A stretch of DNA of 64,000 bases, from contig NZ_AP023360.1 of NCBI RefSeq assembly GCF_018326265.1, positions 2,471,501 through 2,535,500 on the forward strand, given 5' to 3'. Positions 48,986-58,516 of this stretch are shown here, piece by piece. Every line of letters starts with the position of its first letter. Position 1 is the first letter of the stretch. Under the pieces are notes generated by a model that was not told the origin of the DNA, ran no database searches, and saw nothing but the letters and a program-made list of their open reading frames with translations. The position numbers and the translations under genes are program-made. The DNA is from Catellatospora sp. IY07-71. Lineage in GTDB: Bacteria; Actinomycetota; Actinomycetes; Mycobacteriales; Micromonosporaceae.

Positions 48986-50071
48986 ATGACCGTTCTGCTG
49001 CTCATAGGCACCGCCAAGGGGCTGTTCCTGGCCCGCCGCGACCGGGTCGGGGACTCGTGGGACGTCTCCGTGCCCCAGTTCCCGATGACCGCGGTGTACT
49101 CCGTCGGCATCGACACCCGCCGCGCCACGCCCCGCCTGCTGGCCGCGGTGGACAGCTCGCACTTCGGCCCCAGCGTGGCGACCAGCGACGACCTCGGCGC
49201 GTGCTGGCGCGAGCCCGATCACGCCCCGGTCGCGTTCCCGCAGGACACCGACACCGCGCTCGGCCGGGTGTGGGCGCTGCAGCCCGGCGCGGCCGCCGAG
49301 CCCGACGTGGTCTGGGCCGGCACCCAGCCGTCGGCGCTGTTCCGCTCCACCAACGGCGGCATGTCGTATGAGCTGGTCCGCAGCCTGTGGGACCACCCGC
49401 AGCGCACCGAGTGGGGCGAGGGCTTCGGCGGCCAGGCGATCCACACGATCCTGCCGCACCCGACCGACCCGCAGCGGGTGCTGGTGGCGATGTCCACCGG
49501 CGGCGTCTACCGGACCACTGACGGCGGCGCGACGTGGCACCCGTCCAACAGCGGCATCCGGGTCAGCTTCATGCCCGACCCGTTCCCCGAGTTCGGCCAG
49601 TGCGTGCACAAGGTGGCCCGCGACGGCGAGGACCCCGAGCGCCTCTACCTGCAGAACCACCACGGCGTGTACCGCTCCGACGACGACGGGCAGACCTGGT
49701 CTTCCATCGCGGACACCCTGCCCAGCGACTTCGGCTTCCCGATCGTGGCGCACCCGCGCCGCGGCGGCACCGCGTGGAACTTCCCGCTGAGCGCCGACGC
49801 GCTGCGCTTCCCCGTCGACGCGAAATGCCGCGTCTTCCGCACCACCGACGCGGGCAAGACATGGGCGCCGCTGTCGTACGGCCTGCCCACCGCGCCGTTC
49901 TACCCGTCCGTGCTGCGCGACGCGATGACCGTGGACAACGGCGACCCGGTCGGGGTCTACTTCGGCACCCGCACCGGCGAGGTCTTCGCCAGCGCCGACG
50001 AGGGCGACAGCTGGGCGCTGGTCGCCGCGCACCTGCCCGACGTGCTGTGCGTGCGGGCGGTCCGGCTCTGA
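48986..50071 (+). CDS. BNR/Asp-box repeat propeller protein (exo-alpha-sialidase-like)
   Basis: A 361-residue predicted beta-propeller with at least four Asp-boxes: TTDGGATW, SDDDGQTW, TTDAGKTW and SADEGDSW. It starts VLLLIGTAKGLFLARRD. Despite sialidase-like annotation in relatives, I do not see a signal peptide or the sialidase arginine triad, so an intracellular structural or unknown enzymatic role is more likely. The stop overlaps the next start as TGATG; this protein and MoaD/ThiS-like proteins are often neighbours in actinobacteria. ATG 48986 matches the family N-terminus. Confidence 0.8.
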   Translation: MTVLLLIGTAKGLFLARRDRVGDSWDVSVPQFPMTAVYSVGIDTRRATPRLLAAVDSSHFGPSVATSDDLGACWREPDHAPVAFPQDTDTALGRVWALQPGAAAEPDVVWAGTQPSALFRSTNGGMSYELVRSLWDHPQRTEWGEGFGGQAIHTILPHPTDPQRVLVAMSTGGVYRTTDGGATWHPSNSGIRVSFMPDPFPEFGQCVHKVARDGEDPERLYLQNHHGVYRSDDDGQTWSSIADTLPSDFGFPIVAHPRRGGTAWNFPLSADALRFPVDAKCRVFRTTDAGKTWAPLSYGLPTAPFYPSVLRDAMTVDNGDPVGVYFGTRTGEVFASADEGDSWALVAAHLPDVLCVRAVRL

Positions 50072-50757
50072 TGGTCACCGTGCTGGTGCCGGGCGCGCTG
50101 CGGACCGAGGTCGGCGGCGAGTCCCGGCTGGAGGTGGCGGCGGGCGGTACGCTGCGCGCGGTGCTCGACGAGGTGGACCAGCGCTGGCCCCGCCTCGGCC
50201 GACGCATCCGCGACGAGCGCGGCGAACTGCGCCGATACGTCAACGTGTACGTCGACGGAGAGGACTGCCGGGTGCTGTCAGGTCAGGAGACGCCGGTCGT
50301 GGGTGGCGCGGAGGTGCAGGTGCTGCCGAGTGTCGCGGGCGGCAGCGTGGCCGAGGAGGCGCCGGTGCTCGACGGCGACCGCATCCTCGCCGACAACTTC
50401 GCGCCCTGGGTGCGCGAGCTGGGGCTCACCGTCGAGGAGACCGGCGCCGACTGGGCCACGCTGCGGCTGCCCTGGTCGGACCGGCTCGCCCGGGAGGGCG
50501 GCGCGCTGAGCGGGCAGGCCCTGATGGCGGCGGCCGACACCGCCACGGTGATCGCGATCAGCGCGGCCCGCGGCGGCTTCGTGCCGATGACCACGGTGCA
50601 GCTGTCGACCACCTTCCAGCGTCCCGTGCTCGGCAGCGACGTGCTGGTCACCGCCCGGCTCACCAAGCTCGGCCGCTCGATGGCCTTCGCCGACATCGCC
50701 ATGACCGCGAAGGGCCAGCTCGTGGCCCAGGCCACCACGGTGTACGCCCTGCTCTGA
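50071..50757 (+). CDS. Fusion of MoaD/ThiS-like ubiquitin-fold protein and PaaI-type thioesterase
   Basis: A 228-residue protein in one unbroken frame. Residues 1-91 form a MoaD/ThiS-like domain (VTVLVPGALRTEVGGESRL...GGAEVQVLPSVAGG) ending in the Gly-Gly normally at the free C-terminus of sulfur carriers. Residues 92-228 form a PaaI-like hotdog thioesterase (DNFAPWVRELGL, GGALSGQALMAAADTATV, MTTVQLSTTFQRPVLG). I find no stop between them; GTG 50347 could serve as an internal start for the thioesterase alone. It may be a real fusion, be cleaved after Gly91, or reflect a lost stop. The usual HGG of the thioesterase loop reads SGQ. Confidence 0.8.
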   Translation: MVTVLVPGALRTEVGGESRLEVAAGGTLRAVLDEVDQRWPRLGRRIRDERGELRRYVNVYVDGEDCRVLSGQETPVVGGAEVQVLPSVAGGSVAEEAPVLDGDRILADNFAPWVRELGLTVEETGADWATLRLPWSDRLAREGGALSGQALMAAADTATVIAISAARGGFVPMTTVQLSTTFQRPVLGSDVLVTARLTKLGRSMAFADIAMTAKGQLVAQATTVYALL

Positions 50758-50776
50758 CCGACCCGCGTGAGGACGG

Positions 50777-51319
50777 TCAGAGCAGGTCGGACCAGAAGGG
50801 GATCAAGGCTGGGGCGGGTTCGCCGTCGGAGCCCGCAAGGCCGAACTCGCGCCGCAGGTAGGCGGCGAGGTCGTTGCCGTACACGATGACGTCGGTCTGC
50901 ATGACGGAGAGCACGGGCAGGCCGGGCTCGGGCAGCGCGGGCGCGTAGCGGTGGCCGTACACCGGGACCAGGCGGGGCGCCTCGGTCAGGTGGCGGTGGG
51001 CCACGGCCAGCGCGAACGCGGTGCGCGAGGGGCGCTCGCCCCACGACGGGTGCCAGTAGCCGTTCTCCTGCACGTCGAACAGCACCCCGTCGATCGGGGC
51101 GGCGAGCCTTTCGCGCAGCTCGTCGGGGTCGCCGTCGCGCCAGTCGGGCCAGCGGGAGCCCTCGGGCAGGCCGGTGGCGAGCAGGGTGCGGTGGTCCGGG
51201 TTGAACGTGAAGCCGAACCGCCGCTCCAGGTCCGTGAACTCCCGCGCGTCCAGCGGGTCGGCCACCGTCACCGGCAGCGCCCCGAGCAGGTCACGCGCGG
51301 TCGCCGCGGACAGAGCCAT
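50777..51319 (-). CDS. SMI1/KNR4 (SUKH)-like protein
   Basis: A 180-residue soluble protein. The start of the domain (LERRFGFTFNPDHRTLLATG) followed by WPDWRDGDP, a central GVLFDVQENGYWHPSWGERP and a final VIVYGNDLAAYLRREFG resembles the SUKH superfamily, which includes SMI1/KNR4 and immunity proteins to nuclease toxins. Many actinobacteria carry such stand-alone genes without a toxin. No toxin gene is next to it. It is convergent with the MoaD-thioesterase gene; the stops are 20 bp apart. The function is uncertain. Confidence 0.6.
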   Translation of the reverse strand: MALSAATARDLLGALPVTVADPLDAREFTDLERRFGFTFNPDHRTLLATGLPEGSRWPDWRDGDPDELRERLAAPIDGVLFDVQENGYWHPSWGERPSRTAFALAVAHRHLTEAPRLVPVYGHRYAPALPEPGLPVLSVMQTDVIVYGNDLAAYLRREFGLAGSDGEPAPALIPFWSDLL

Positions 51320-51381
51320 GGCCCGATCCTAAGCCGCGCGCACCGGCGGCGGCCCGGACCGGCAGCACCAGGCGGGTGGCG

Positions 51382-52401
51382 TCAGGCGGTGGCCGGGGGT
51401 GCGGTGCTGCCGCGGGGGATGAGCTGGGGGGTGGTGTCCTGGAAGCTGCGGGTCTCGGCGCCGTCGAGGATCTTCAGGAGCTGCTCGGCGGCGTGGCCGC
51501 CGTACGCGGCGATGTCGCGGCTCACCGCGGACAGCTGCGGGTGCAGCAGCTGGCAGAGCGGGGAGTCGTCCCAGGCCACGATGGACAGCTGCTGCGGCAC
51601 CGCGATGCCCATCTCGTGCGCGACGCCGAGCCCGGCCACGGCCATGGTGTCGTTGTCGTACACGATCGCGGTGGGCGAGGGCCGCCGGGACAGCAGCGCC
51701 CGCGTCGCGCGAGCGCCCTCCTCGCCGGTGTAGTCGGTGTACACGGTGGTCACGTCGGTGAGGCCGACCCGGTCGGCGGCGTCGGCCACGGCCTGCCCGC
51801 GCACCGAGGTGTGCCACAGGTCGGCCAGGCCCGCGACCCGGGCCACCCGGCGGTGCCCGAGCGCGGCCAGGTACTCGACCACCGCGGTGGTGACGGCGAC
51901 CTCGTCGCTCCATACGCCGGGCAGCGTGCCCAGCCCGTGCGGGCCGCCGATGACCACGCACGGCATGTTCAGCTCCTCCAGCAGCGCCACCCGCGGGTCG
52001 TCGCGGCGCAGGTCGACGACGATCACGCCGTCCACCCGCCGCTGCGCCCACCAGCGCCGGTACGTCGCCATCTCGCGCTCGCGGTCCTCGGTGACCTGGA
52101 GCAGCAGGCTGACGTCGCGGGCGGACAGGGTGGCCTCGATGCCCGAGATGAGCTGCATGAAGAACGACTCGATGCCCAGCGTGCGGGCGGGCCGGTCGAC
52201 GATCATGCCGAGCACGCCGGTGCGGCCGTCGGACAGGGCGCGGGCCGCGCTGCTCGGGTGCCAGCCGAACTGCTCGGCCACGGCGAGGATGCGCCGGCGG
52301 GTCTCCTCCGACACGCCCGGACGGCCGTTGAGGGCGTAGGAGACGGCGCCCTTGGACACCCCGGCGGCGCGGGCGATGTCGGCGATGGTTACCCGCTTCA
52401 T
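51382..52401 (-). CDS. LacI-family transcriptional regulator
   Basis: A 339-residue repressor. The N-terminal helix-turn-helix and hinge (VTIADIARAAGVSKGAVSYALNGRPGVSEETRRRIL) are followed by a periplasmic-binding-protein-like ligand domain (about 62-335; VLGMIVDRP, VDGVIVVDLR, SPTAIVYDNDTMAVAGLGVAHE). ATG 52401 has GGAG at a suitable distance; the 6-residue extension upstream is unlikely. No sugar operon is adjacent, so its targets and ligand are unknown; a palindrome at 52441 could be its site. It follows glyA on the same strand. Confidence 0.93.
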   Translation of the reverse strand: MKRVTIADIARAAGVSKGAVSYALNGRPGVSEETRRRILAVAEQFGWHPSSAARALSDGRTGVLGMIVDRPARTLGIESFFMQLISGIEATLSARDVSLLLQVTEDREREMATYRRWWAQRRVDGVIVVDLRRDDPRVALLEELNMPCVVIGGPHGLGTLPGVWSDEVAVTTAVVEYLAALGHRRVARVAGLADLWHTSVRGQAVADAADRVGLTDVTTVYTDYTGEEGARATRALLSRRPSPTAIVYDNDTMAVAGLGVAHEMGIAVPQQLSIVAWDDSPLCQLLHPQLSAVSRDIAAYGGHAAEQLLKILDGAETRSFQDTTPQLIPRGSTAPPATA

Positions 52402-52440
52402 ATGAGCTCCAGCTGCCATTTCGAACGAGCGGGCTCCGCC

Positions 52441-52461
52441 CGTGCTGAACAGTTCAGCACG
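52441..52461 (-). promoter_or_regulatory. 21-bp palindrome between glyA and the LacI gene
   Basis: CGTGCTGAA and TTCAGCACG flank CAG. It may be the glyA terminator stem or a LacI-type operator in the regulator's own promoter. LacI sites are usually even-length and CG-centred, which this is not. Confidence 0.5.
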
Positions 52462-52483
52462 AACGGAGCTCCGATCACAGGTC

Positions 52484-53749
<1,266 letters not shown>

Positions 53750-53801
53750 ACGCGCCATCCTATGCCCGCCATGATCACCCCAACCCACCCCCCTTTTCCG
53801 G

Positions 53802-53860
53802 GTTGATCATGAACTTATGGACGTGCTGGACGGCGTGTCGCCACCCCGGTGCCGTGATCA
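53802..53860. repeat. Palindromic element B, half copy
   Basis: 59 bp matching the reverse complement of the right half of the 27431-27567 element. The first 46 bases are identical, including GTTGATCATGAACTTATGGA, and the end is similar (CCGTGATCA). The partner arm is absent. The gap 53750-54012 also holds a hairpin at 53923-53965. Confidence 0.85.
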
Positions 53861-53922
53861 CCGCGCGGGCGGCAGGCGGGTGAGAATGGGCGCATGGCTG
53901 TCCGAGCCCTCCTGACGTGGAC

Positions 53923-53965
53923 ACGCCGGTCGGCCGTGAACTGGAGGTTCACGGCCGACCGGCGT
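53923..53965 (-). terminator. ilvD terminator hairpin
   Basis: A perfect 19-bp stem (53923-53941 with 53947-53965) with a 5-nt loop, starting about 48 bp past the ilvD stop on the minus strand. Confidence 0.8.
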
Positions 53966-54012
53966 GAGGGAGCCATCCCGCGGGGGCGGAGCCTACGCGG
54001 GGGCTGGGAGAT

Positions 54013-55857
54013 CTACGGGACGCGGCGGTATGCGCCGTCGCTCGCGCTGGTGGCCATCGACGCGTACGCCCGCAGCGCGGCGCTCACCGGGCGCTGCCGG
54101 TCCACCGGCGTGTACGGTTTTTCCCGCTTGTCCTGAAGGATACGCCTCTCCGCGAGCACCGCGTCGGGCACGTCCAGCACCAGCGAGCGCGCCGGGATGT
54201 CGATGGCGATGGTGTCGCCGTTCTCGACGAGCGCGATCAGGCCGCCCCCGGCCGCTTCGGGCGAGATGTGCCCGATGGACAGGCCACTGGTGCCGCCGGA
54301 GAAACGCCCGTCGGTGATCAGCGCGCAGGCCTTGCCCAGGCCCCGGCCCTTCAGGAACGAGGTCGGGTAGAGCATCTCCTGCATGCCGGGGCCGCCGCGC
54401 GGCCCCTCGTAGCGGATGACGACCACGTCACCGGCGACGATCTCGCCGCCCAGGATCGCGGTGACCGCGTCGTCCTGCGACTCGTACACCTTGGCCGGTC
54501 CGGTGAAGCGCAGGTTCTCCTCGGCGACGCCGGCGGTCTTGACCACCGCGCCGTCCGGGGCCAGGTTGCCGAACAGGATGGCCAGGCCGCCGTCGGCGGA
54601 GTAGGCGTGCGCGACGTCCCGGATGCACCCGTTGGCCGCGTCGGTGTCCAGGGTGGACCACACGTTCTCGGTGCTGAACGGCTGGGTGGTGCGCACCCCG
54701 CCGGGCGCGGCGTGGAACAGCCGCTCCGCCTCGGGCAGCGTGCTGCCGCTGCGGATGTCCCAGTCGGACAGCCAGCTCGCCAGGTCCGGCGCGTGGACCG
54801 CGTGCACATTGGTGTGCAGCATGCCGCCGCGGTTCAGCTCACCGAGCAGGGCAGGGATGCCGCCGGCCCGGTGCACGTCCTCCATGTGGTACTGCTGGCT
54901 GTTCGGGGCGACCTTGGCCAGGCACGGCACCCGCCGGGAGACGGCGTCGATGTCGGCCACGCCGAAGTCCAGCTCTGCCTCGCGGGCCGCGGCCAGCAGG
55001 TGCAGCACCGTGTTGGTGGAGCCGCCCATGGCCACGTCGAGCGCGACGGCGTTCTCGAACGCCTCGCGGGTCGCGATGGCGCGCGGCAGCACCGACGCGT
55101 CGTCGCCGTCGTAGTGCCGCCGGCACAGGTCCACGATCAGCTCGCCGGCCCGCTCGAACAGTGCCTTGCGGGCGGCGTGGGTGGCCAGCGTGGAGCCGTT
55201 GCCGGGCAGGGCCAGGCCGATCGCCTCAGTGAGGCAGTTCATCGAGTTCGCGGTGAACATGCCGGAGCAGGAGCCGCAGGTCGGGCACGCCGAGCGCTCG
55301 ATCTGGCCGAGCTGCTCGTCGCTGACCGCGTCGTTGGAGGCGGCGATCATCGCGTCGATCAGGTCCAGCTTGGTGTGCACCACGCCCTCGACGGCGACGG
55401 TCTTGCCGGCCTCCATCGGGCCGCCGGAGACGAACACCGTGGGGATGTTCAGGCGCAGCGCGGCCAGCAGCATGCCGGGCGTGATCTTGTCGCAATTGGA
55501 GATGCACACCAGCGCGTCGGCGCAGTGCGCGTTCACCATGTACTCGACCGCGTCGGCGATCAGCTCGCGGCTGGGCAGCGAGTAGAGCATGCCGCCGTGG
55601 CCCATCGCGATGCCGTCGTCCACGGCGATGGTGTTGAACTCGCGGCCCACGCCGCCCGCCCGCGCGACCGAGTCGGCGACCAGGCCGCCGAGGTCCTTGA
55701 GGTGTACGTGCCCCGGGACGAACTGGGTGAAGCTGTTCGCGATGGCGACGATGGGCTTGCCGAAGTCGTCGTCGGTCATACCGGTGGCGCGCCACAGCGC
55801 TCGGGCGCCGGCCATGGTGCGACCATGAGTGGAGGTGCGGGAACGCAGCTCGGGCAT
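54013..55857 (-). CDS. ilvD: Dihydroxy-acid dehydratase
   Basis: A 614-residue iron-sulfur enzyme that dehydrates dihydroxyacids to 2-oxo acids, the third step in valine and isoleucine synthesis. Cluster and metal ligands are in [12 protein letters not shown] and [22 protein letters not shown]; the start is [26 protein letters not shown]. Length is normal. It is transcribed alone on the minus strand, not in the ilvBNC operon, and is divergent from a GGDEF-EAL gene. Its leader (55858-55982) shows no attenuator-like hairpin. Confidence 0.97.
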   Translation of the reverse strand: MPELRSRTSTHGRTMAGARALWRATGMTDDDFGKPIVAIANSFTQFVPGHVHLKDLGGLVADSVARAGGVGREFNTIAVDDGIAMGHGGMLYSLPSRELIADAVEYMVNAHCADALVCISNCDKITPGMLLAALRLNIPTVFVSGGPMEAGKTVAVEGVVHTKLDLIDAMIAASNDAVSDEQLGQIERSACPTCGSCSGMFTANSMNCLTEAIGLALPGNGSTLATHAARKALFERAGELIVDLCRRHYDGDDASVLPRAIATREAFENAVALDVAMGGSTNTVLHLLAAAREAELDFGVADIDAVSRRVPCLAKVAPNSQQYHMEDVHRAGGIPALLGELNRGGMLHTNVHAVHAPDLASWLSDWDIRSGSTLPEAERLFHAAPGGVRTTQPFSTENVWSTLDTDAANGCIRDVAHAYSADGGLAILFGNLAPDGAVVKTAGVAEENLRFTGPAKVYESQDDAVTAILGGEIVAGDVVVIRYEGPRGGPGMQEMLYPTSFLKGRGLGKACALITDGRFSGGTSGLSIGHISPEAAGGGLIALVENGDTIAIDIPARSLVLDVPDAVLAERRILQDKREKPYTPVDRQRPVSAALRAYASMATSASDGAYRRVP

Positions 55858-55982
55858 GTCGTAAGTGTGTCACTCGTCCGGGAGCGCGCCCAGCTCAGCA
55901 CCGCCGTGTCCACAAGCCGGGACGCGGCGAGGGTGGGAATGTCGCACAAGGTGTCTCGCTTTGTTCTCTGCGCTGCGGCAGA

Positions 55983-58337
55983 GTGGTTGACGTGGACCTC
56001 CCCCCGGGGCTCGCGACAGCCGTACTGGCGAGCGTGTTGACCGCTGTGCCCGCGGTCTGGGCACTGGCGAAGAATCGGTTGGTCGACCAGCACGGCCTGG
56101 TCGTCCGGGCGAACCGGCTCTGCGCCGGTGCGCTGATGGTGTACGCCCTTGCCGCCCCGGTCGCGTGGCTGCACACGGCCGGCTGGCCGGCTGGCTGGGA
56201 TGAGCGGATCGGCAGCCGCATCGTGCTCGGCGGGCTGCTCGGCCTGCCCGCGTCCATCGCGGCGCTGCTGCTGGTGGCGGCCCTGCTGGAGATAACCGAC
56301 CAGGTGGTCGGCGACGGGGCGCGGCTGCGCCTGATGCTCGAATCGCTGATGGTGGCCTCCGGCCTGTTCATCGTGGTGTGGACGTTCCTGCTCGCGCCGG
56401 ACAAGCCGGGCCATCACGCGCTGCCCGGTGCCTGCGTGCCCGTGCTGGTCGCGGCGGTGCTGTGCTGCGTGGTGCTGGGGTTGAGCACGGTGCTGGTGGT
56501 GCGCGCCCAGCCGTGGCGCGGCCCGCTGCTGCGGCACTGCGCGGGAGCGGGGCTGCTCGCCCTGGGCATGACCGGGGTCGCGGGCGGCGCCTGCTACGGC
56601 ACCGGCGCGGCGGTGCTGGTGAGCGCGCTGGCCATCCCGGCCGGCGCGGGCCTGTGGTTCATCGGGCCGCCCCCGCCGCCGCGGGTCAGCGACGCCGAGT
56701 CGGTGTCGCCCAGCTCGGGCCTGGCCACCGGGCTGGCGCCGGTGCTGGCCATCTCGCTGGTGGCCGTGGACGGCTACTCCCGCAACACCGGCATCGAGCT
56801 GGTGACCGCCCTGGTCGGCATCCTCAACGGCTTCTTCATGGTCGGCAGGCAGTACCTGGCCATCGTCGACGTGCGGCGGGCCAACAACCGGCTGGCCGAG
56901 AGCGAGTCGCACTTCCGCGAGCTGGCCCACACCGACCCGCTGACGGGCCTGGCCAACCGGCGCGGCCTGCTGCGCACCATGTATCTCGACGCCGCGGGCG
57001 GGCCGCCGTGCGTGCTGCTCACGCTGGACCTGGACGGCTTCAAGAACGTCAACGACATGCGCGGCCACGACGTCGGCGACGCGGTGCTGATCGAGGTCGG
57101 CCAGCGGCTGCGGCTCAACCTGCGCCCCGGCGATCTCGCCGCGCGCCTGGGCGGCGACGAGTTCGCGGTGCTCATGTGGAGCCGCCCGGCCGAGGCGGCG
57201 AAGGTCGCCCAGCGGCTGCTCGCGGTGCTGTCCCGGCCGTACCAGCACGGCGCGGCGGACATCTTCCTGTCCGCGAGCATCGGCCTGGCCGGGTGCGGCG
57301 CGGCCGACGACATCCCGACCCTGCTGCGCAACGCCGACCTCGCCCTGCGCGCGGCCAAGCAGCGCGGCAAGAACCGGGTCGAGCTCTACGACGAGGTGTA
57401 CGACCGGCAGCTGCGCCGCCGCACCGCGATCGAGCACGAGCTGCGCGGCGCGATCGAGCGCCAGGAGCTGTCGCTGGCGTACCAGCCGGTGGTGGCCCTG
57501 CCCTCGACCCGCCCGGTGGGCGCCGAGGCGCTGATCCGCTGGAAGCACCCCGAGCTGGGCCAGGTCGGCCCGCTGGAGTTCATCCCGATCGCCGAGGAGA
57601 CCGGCCAGATCGAGGTCATCGGCGCGTGGGTGCTGGACCAGGCCTGCCGCCAGCTGTCGCGCTGGGTGCAGGAGGGCTACGACGTCTGGGTGTCGGTCAA
57701 CATCTCGCCGCGCGAGCTGCACTCCACCAGGTACGTCACCGGGGTGAAGGACGTGCTGCGCAGGCATCGGGTGCCGCCGTCGCGGCTGGTCCTGGAGGTG
57801 ACCGAGCACGCCGTGGCCACCGACCTGGACGAGTTCCGGCGCACCCTGGACGCGCTGCGCGCGCTCGGCGTACGCATCGCGCTGGACGACTTCGGCGCGG
57901 GCTACTCGTCGCTGCGGCAGCTGCGCAACATGCCGGTGGACATCCTGAAGATCGACCGTGACCTGGTCATCGACGGGCCGACCGACCACCTGCCCGGCGC
58001 GCCGATGGTGGACGTGGTGGTCCGCCTCGGCCAGCGCCTGGGCCTGCAGGTCATCGCCGAGGGCATGAGCGATCCGCAGCATCGCCGCCTGGTCGAGGCC
58101 ACGGGCTGCCCGTACGGCCAGGGCCAGCTCTTCGGCATGGGCGTGCCGGCCGAGCACCTGGAGGCGCGGCTGGCCGCGTCGGCCTCGGGCGCGCCCAAGG
58201 CACTGCCCGCGGCACCGCCCCGCCCGGCGGCGAACGGCACGCCGGTGCCGCCCGCCGCGGGCAAGCTGGGGCAGCCGCTGAACGGCCTGAACGTGGGACG
58301 GCACGACACGGTCGTCCCAACATCCGGGAGTAGTTGA
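55983..58337 (+). CDS. Membrane GGDEF-EAL c-di-GMP enzyme (second)
   Basis: A 784-residue protein. About eight membrane spans cover residues 10-280. GGDEF follows (TDPLTGLANRRGLL, ARLGGDEFAVLMW), then EAL (GAEALIRWKHPELGQ, LEVTEHAVA, DDFGAGYSSLRQLRNMP, and a degenerate QGQLFGMG ending). Both signatures look intact. The C-terminal ~45 residues are Ala-Pro-rich and disordered. It differs from the 35923 protein in sequence and span number, so they are not recent duplicates. The start is uncertain between GTG 55983 and GTG 55992. Its last codons overlap the promoter of the ilvB leader. Confidence 0.9.
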   Translation: MVDVDLPPGLATAVLASVLTAVPAVWALAKNRLVDQHGLVVRANRLCAGALMVYALAAPVAWLHTAGWPAGWDERIGSRIVLGGLLGLPASIAALLLVAALLEITDQVVGDGARLRLMLESLMVASGLFIVVWTFLLAPDKPGHHALPGACVPVLVAAVLCCVVLGLSTVLVVRAQPWRGPLLRHCAGAGLLALGMTGVAGGACYGTGAAVLVSALAIPAGAGLWFIGPPPPPRVSDAESVSPSSGLATGLAPVLAISLVAVDGYSRNTGIELVTALVGILNGFFMVGRQYLAIVDVRRANNRLAESESHFRELAHTDPLTGLANRRGLLRTMYLDAAGGPPCVLLTLDLDGFKNVNDMRGHDVGDAVLIEVGQRLRLNLRPGDLAARLGGDEFAVLMWSRPAEAAKVAQRLLAVLSRPYQHGAADIFLSASIGLAGCGAADDIPTLLRNADLALRAAKQRGKNRVELYDEVYDRQLRRRTAIEHELRGAIERQELSLAYQPVVALPSTRPVGAEALIRWKHPELGQVGPLEFIPIAEETGQIEVIGAWVLDQACRQLSRWVQEGYDVWVSVNISPRELHSTRYVTGVKDVLRRHRVPPSRLVLEVTEHAVATDLDEFRRTLDALRALGVRIALDDFGAGYSSLRQLRNMPVDILKIDRDLVIDGPTDHLPGAPMVDVVVRLGQRLGLQVIAEGMSDPQHRRLVEATGCPYGQGQLFGMGVPAEHLEARLAASASGAPKALPAAPPRPAANGTPVPPAAGKLGQPLNGLNVGRHDTVVPTSGSS

Positions 58338-58368
58338 CTCATCGGCTGAGATGCGCCAAGCTAAGCCC
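58334..58368 (+). promoter_or_regulatory. ilvB leader promoter
   Basis: TTGACT (58334-58339), a 17-bp spacer, CAAGCT (58357-58362), then six bases to the leader ATG. This is a well-spaced promoter predicting a start at the leader's first codon. It overlaps the stop codon of the upstream gene. Confidence 0.6.
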
Positions 58369-58404
58369 ATGTCGACCTCTCGGTCTGCCCGAGTACTTAC
58401 CTGA
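58369..58404 (+). CDS. ilvB attenuator leader peptide
   Basis: A predicted 11-residue peptide, MSTSRSARVLT, ending three codons after GTA and CTT. These Val and Leu codons end in A/T, rare in this genome, as expected for ribosome stalling when branched-chain aminoacyl-tRNA is scarce. It is followed immediately by a stem and then an intrinsic terminator before ilvB. It appears leaderless, with the predicted +1 at the A of ATG. Leader peptides with branched-chain codons are known upstream of actinobacterial ilvB; translation here is not proven. Confidence 0.6.
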   Translation: MSTSRSARVLT

Positions 58405-58432
58405 GCGCACTCTCAGCCTGACGAGAGTGCGC
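58405..58432 (+). promoter_or_regulatory. Pause/antiterminator stem of the ilvB attenuator
   Basis: A perfect 10-bp stem GCGCACTCTC/GAGAGTGCGC with an 8-nt loop, starting one base after the leader stop codon. A ribosome stalled on the Val-Leu codons would cover its left arm. I could not identify a strong antiterminator pairing with the terminator. Confidence 0.65.
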
Positions 58433-58433
58433 T

Positions 58434-58467
58434 AGCCCCCGTGCGTTAACTGCACGAGGGCTTTTTT
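58434..58467 (+). terminator. ilvB attenuator terminator
   Basis: An 11-bp stem (58434-58444 with 58452-58462, one mismatch), loop GTTAACT, then six Ts. It is the clearest intrinsic terminator with a T run in the window, and it lies 50 bp before the ilvB start. Confidence 0.85.
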
Positions 58468-58516
58468 GTTGGACGGCAGCCGACGTGAACCTTCCCGATG
58501 CCAAAGGTGATCTGAC

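Noticed and set aside
50777-51319. SUKH-like gene as part of a toxin-immunity locus
   Set aside because: No nuclease toxin, secretion marker or polymorphic cassette is nearby; it looks like a stand-alone gene.
53894-54136. 80-residue frame between glyA and ilvD
   Set aside because: It runs through the ilvD terminator hairpin and into ilvD antisense; no homology.
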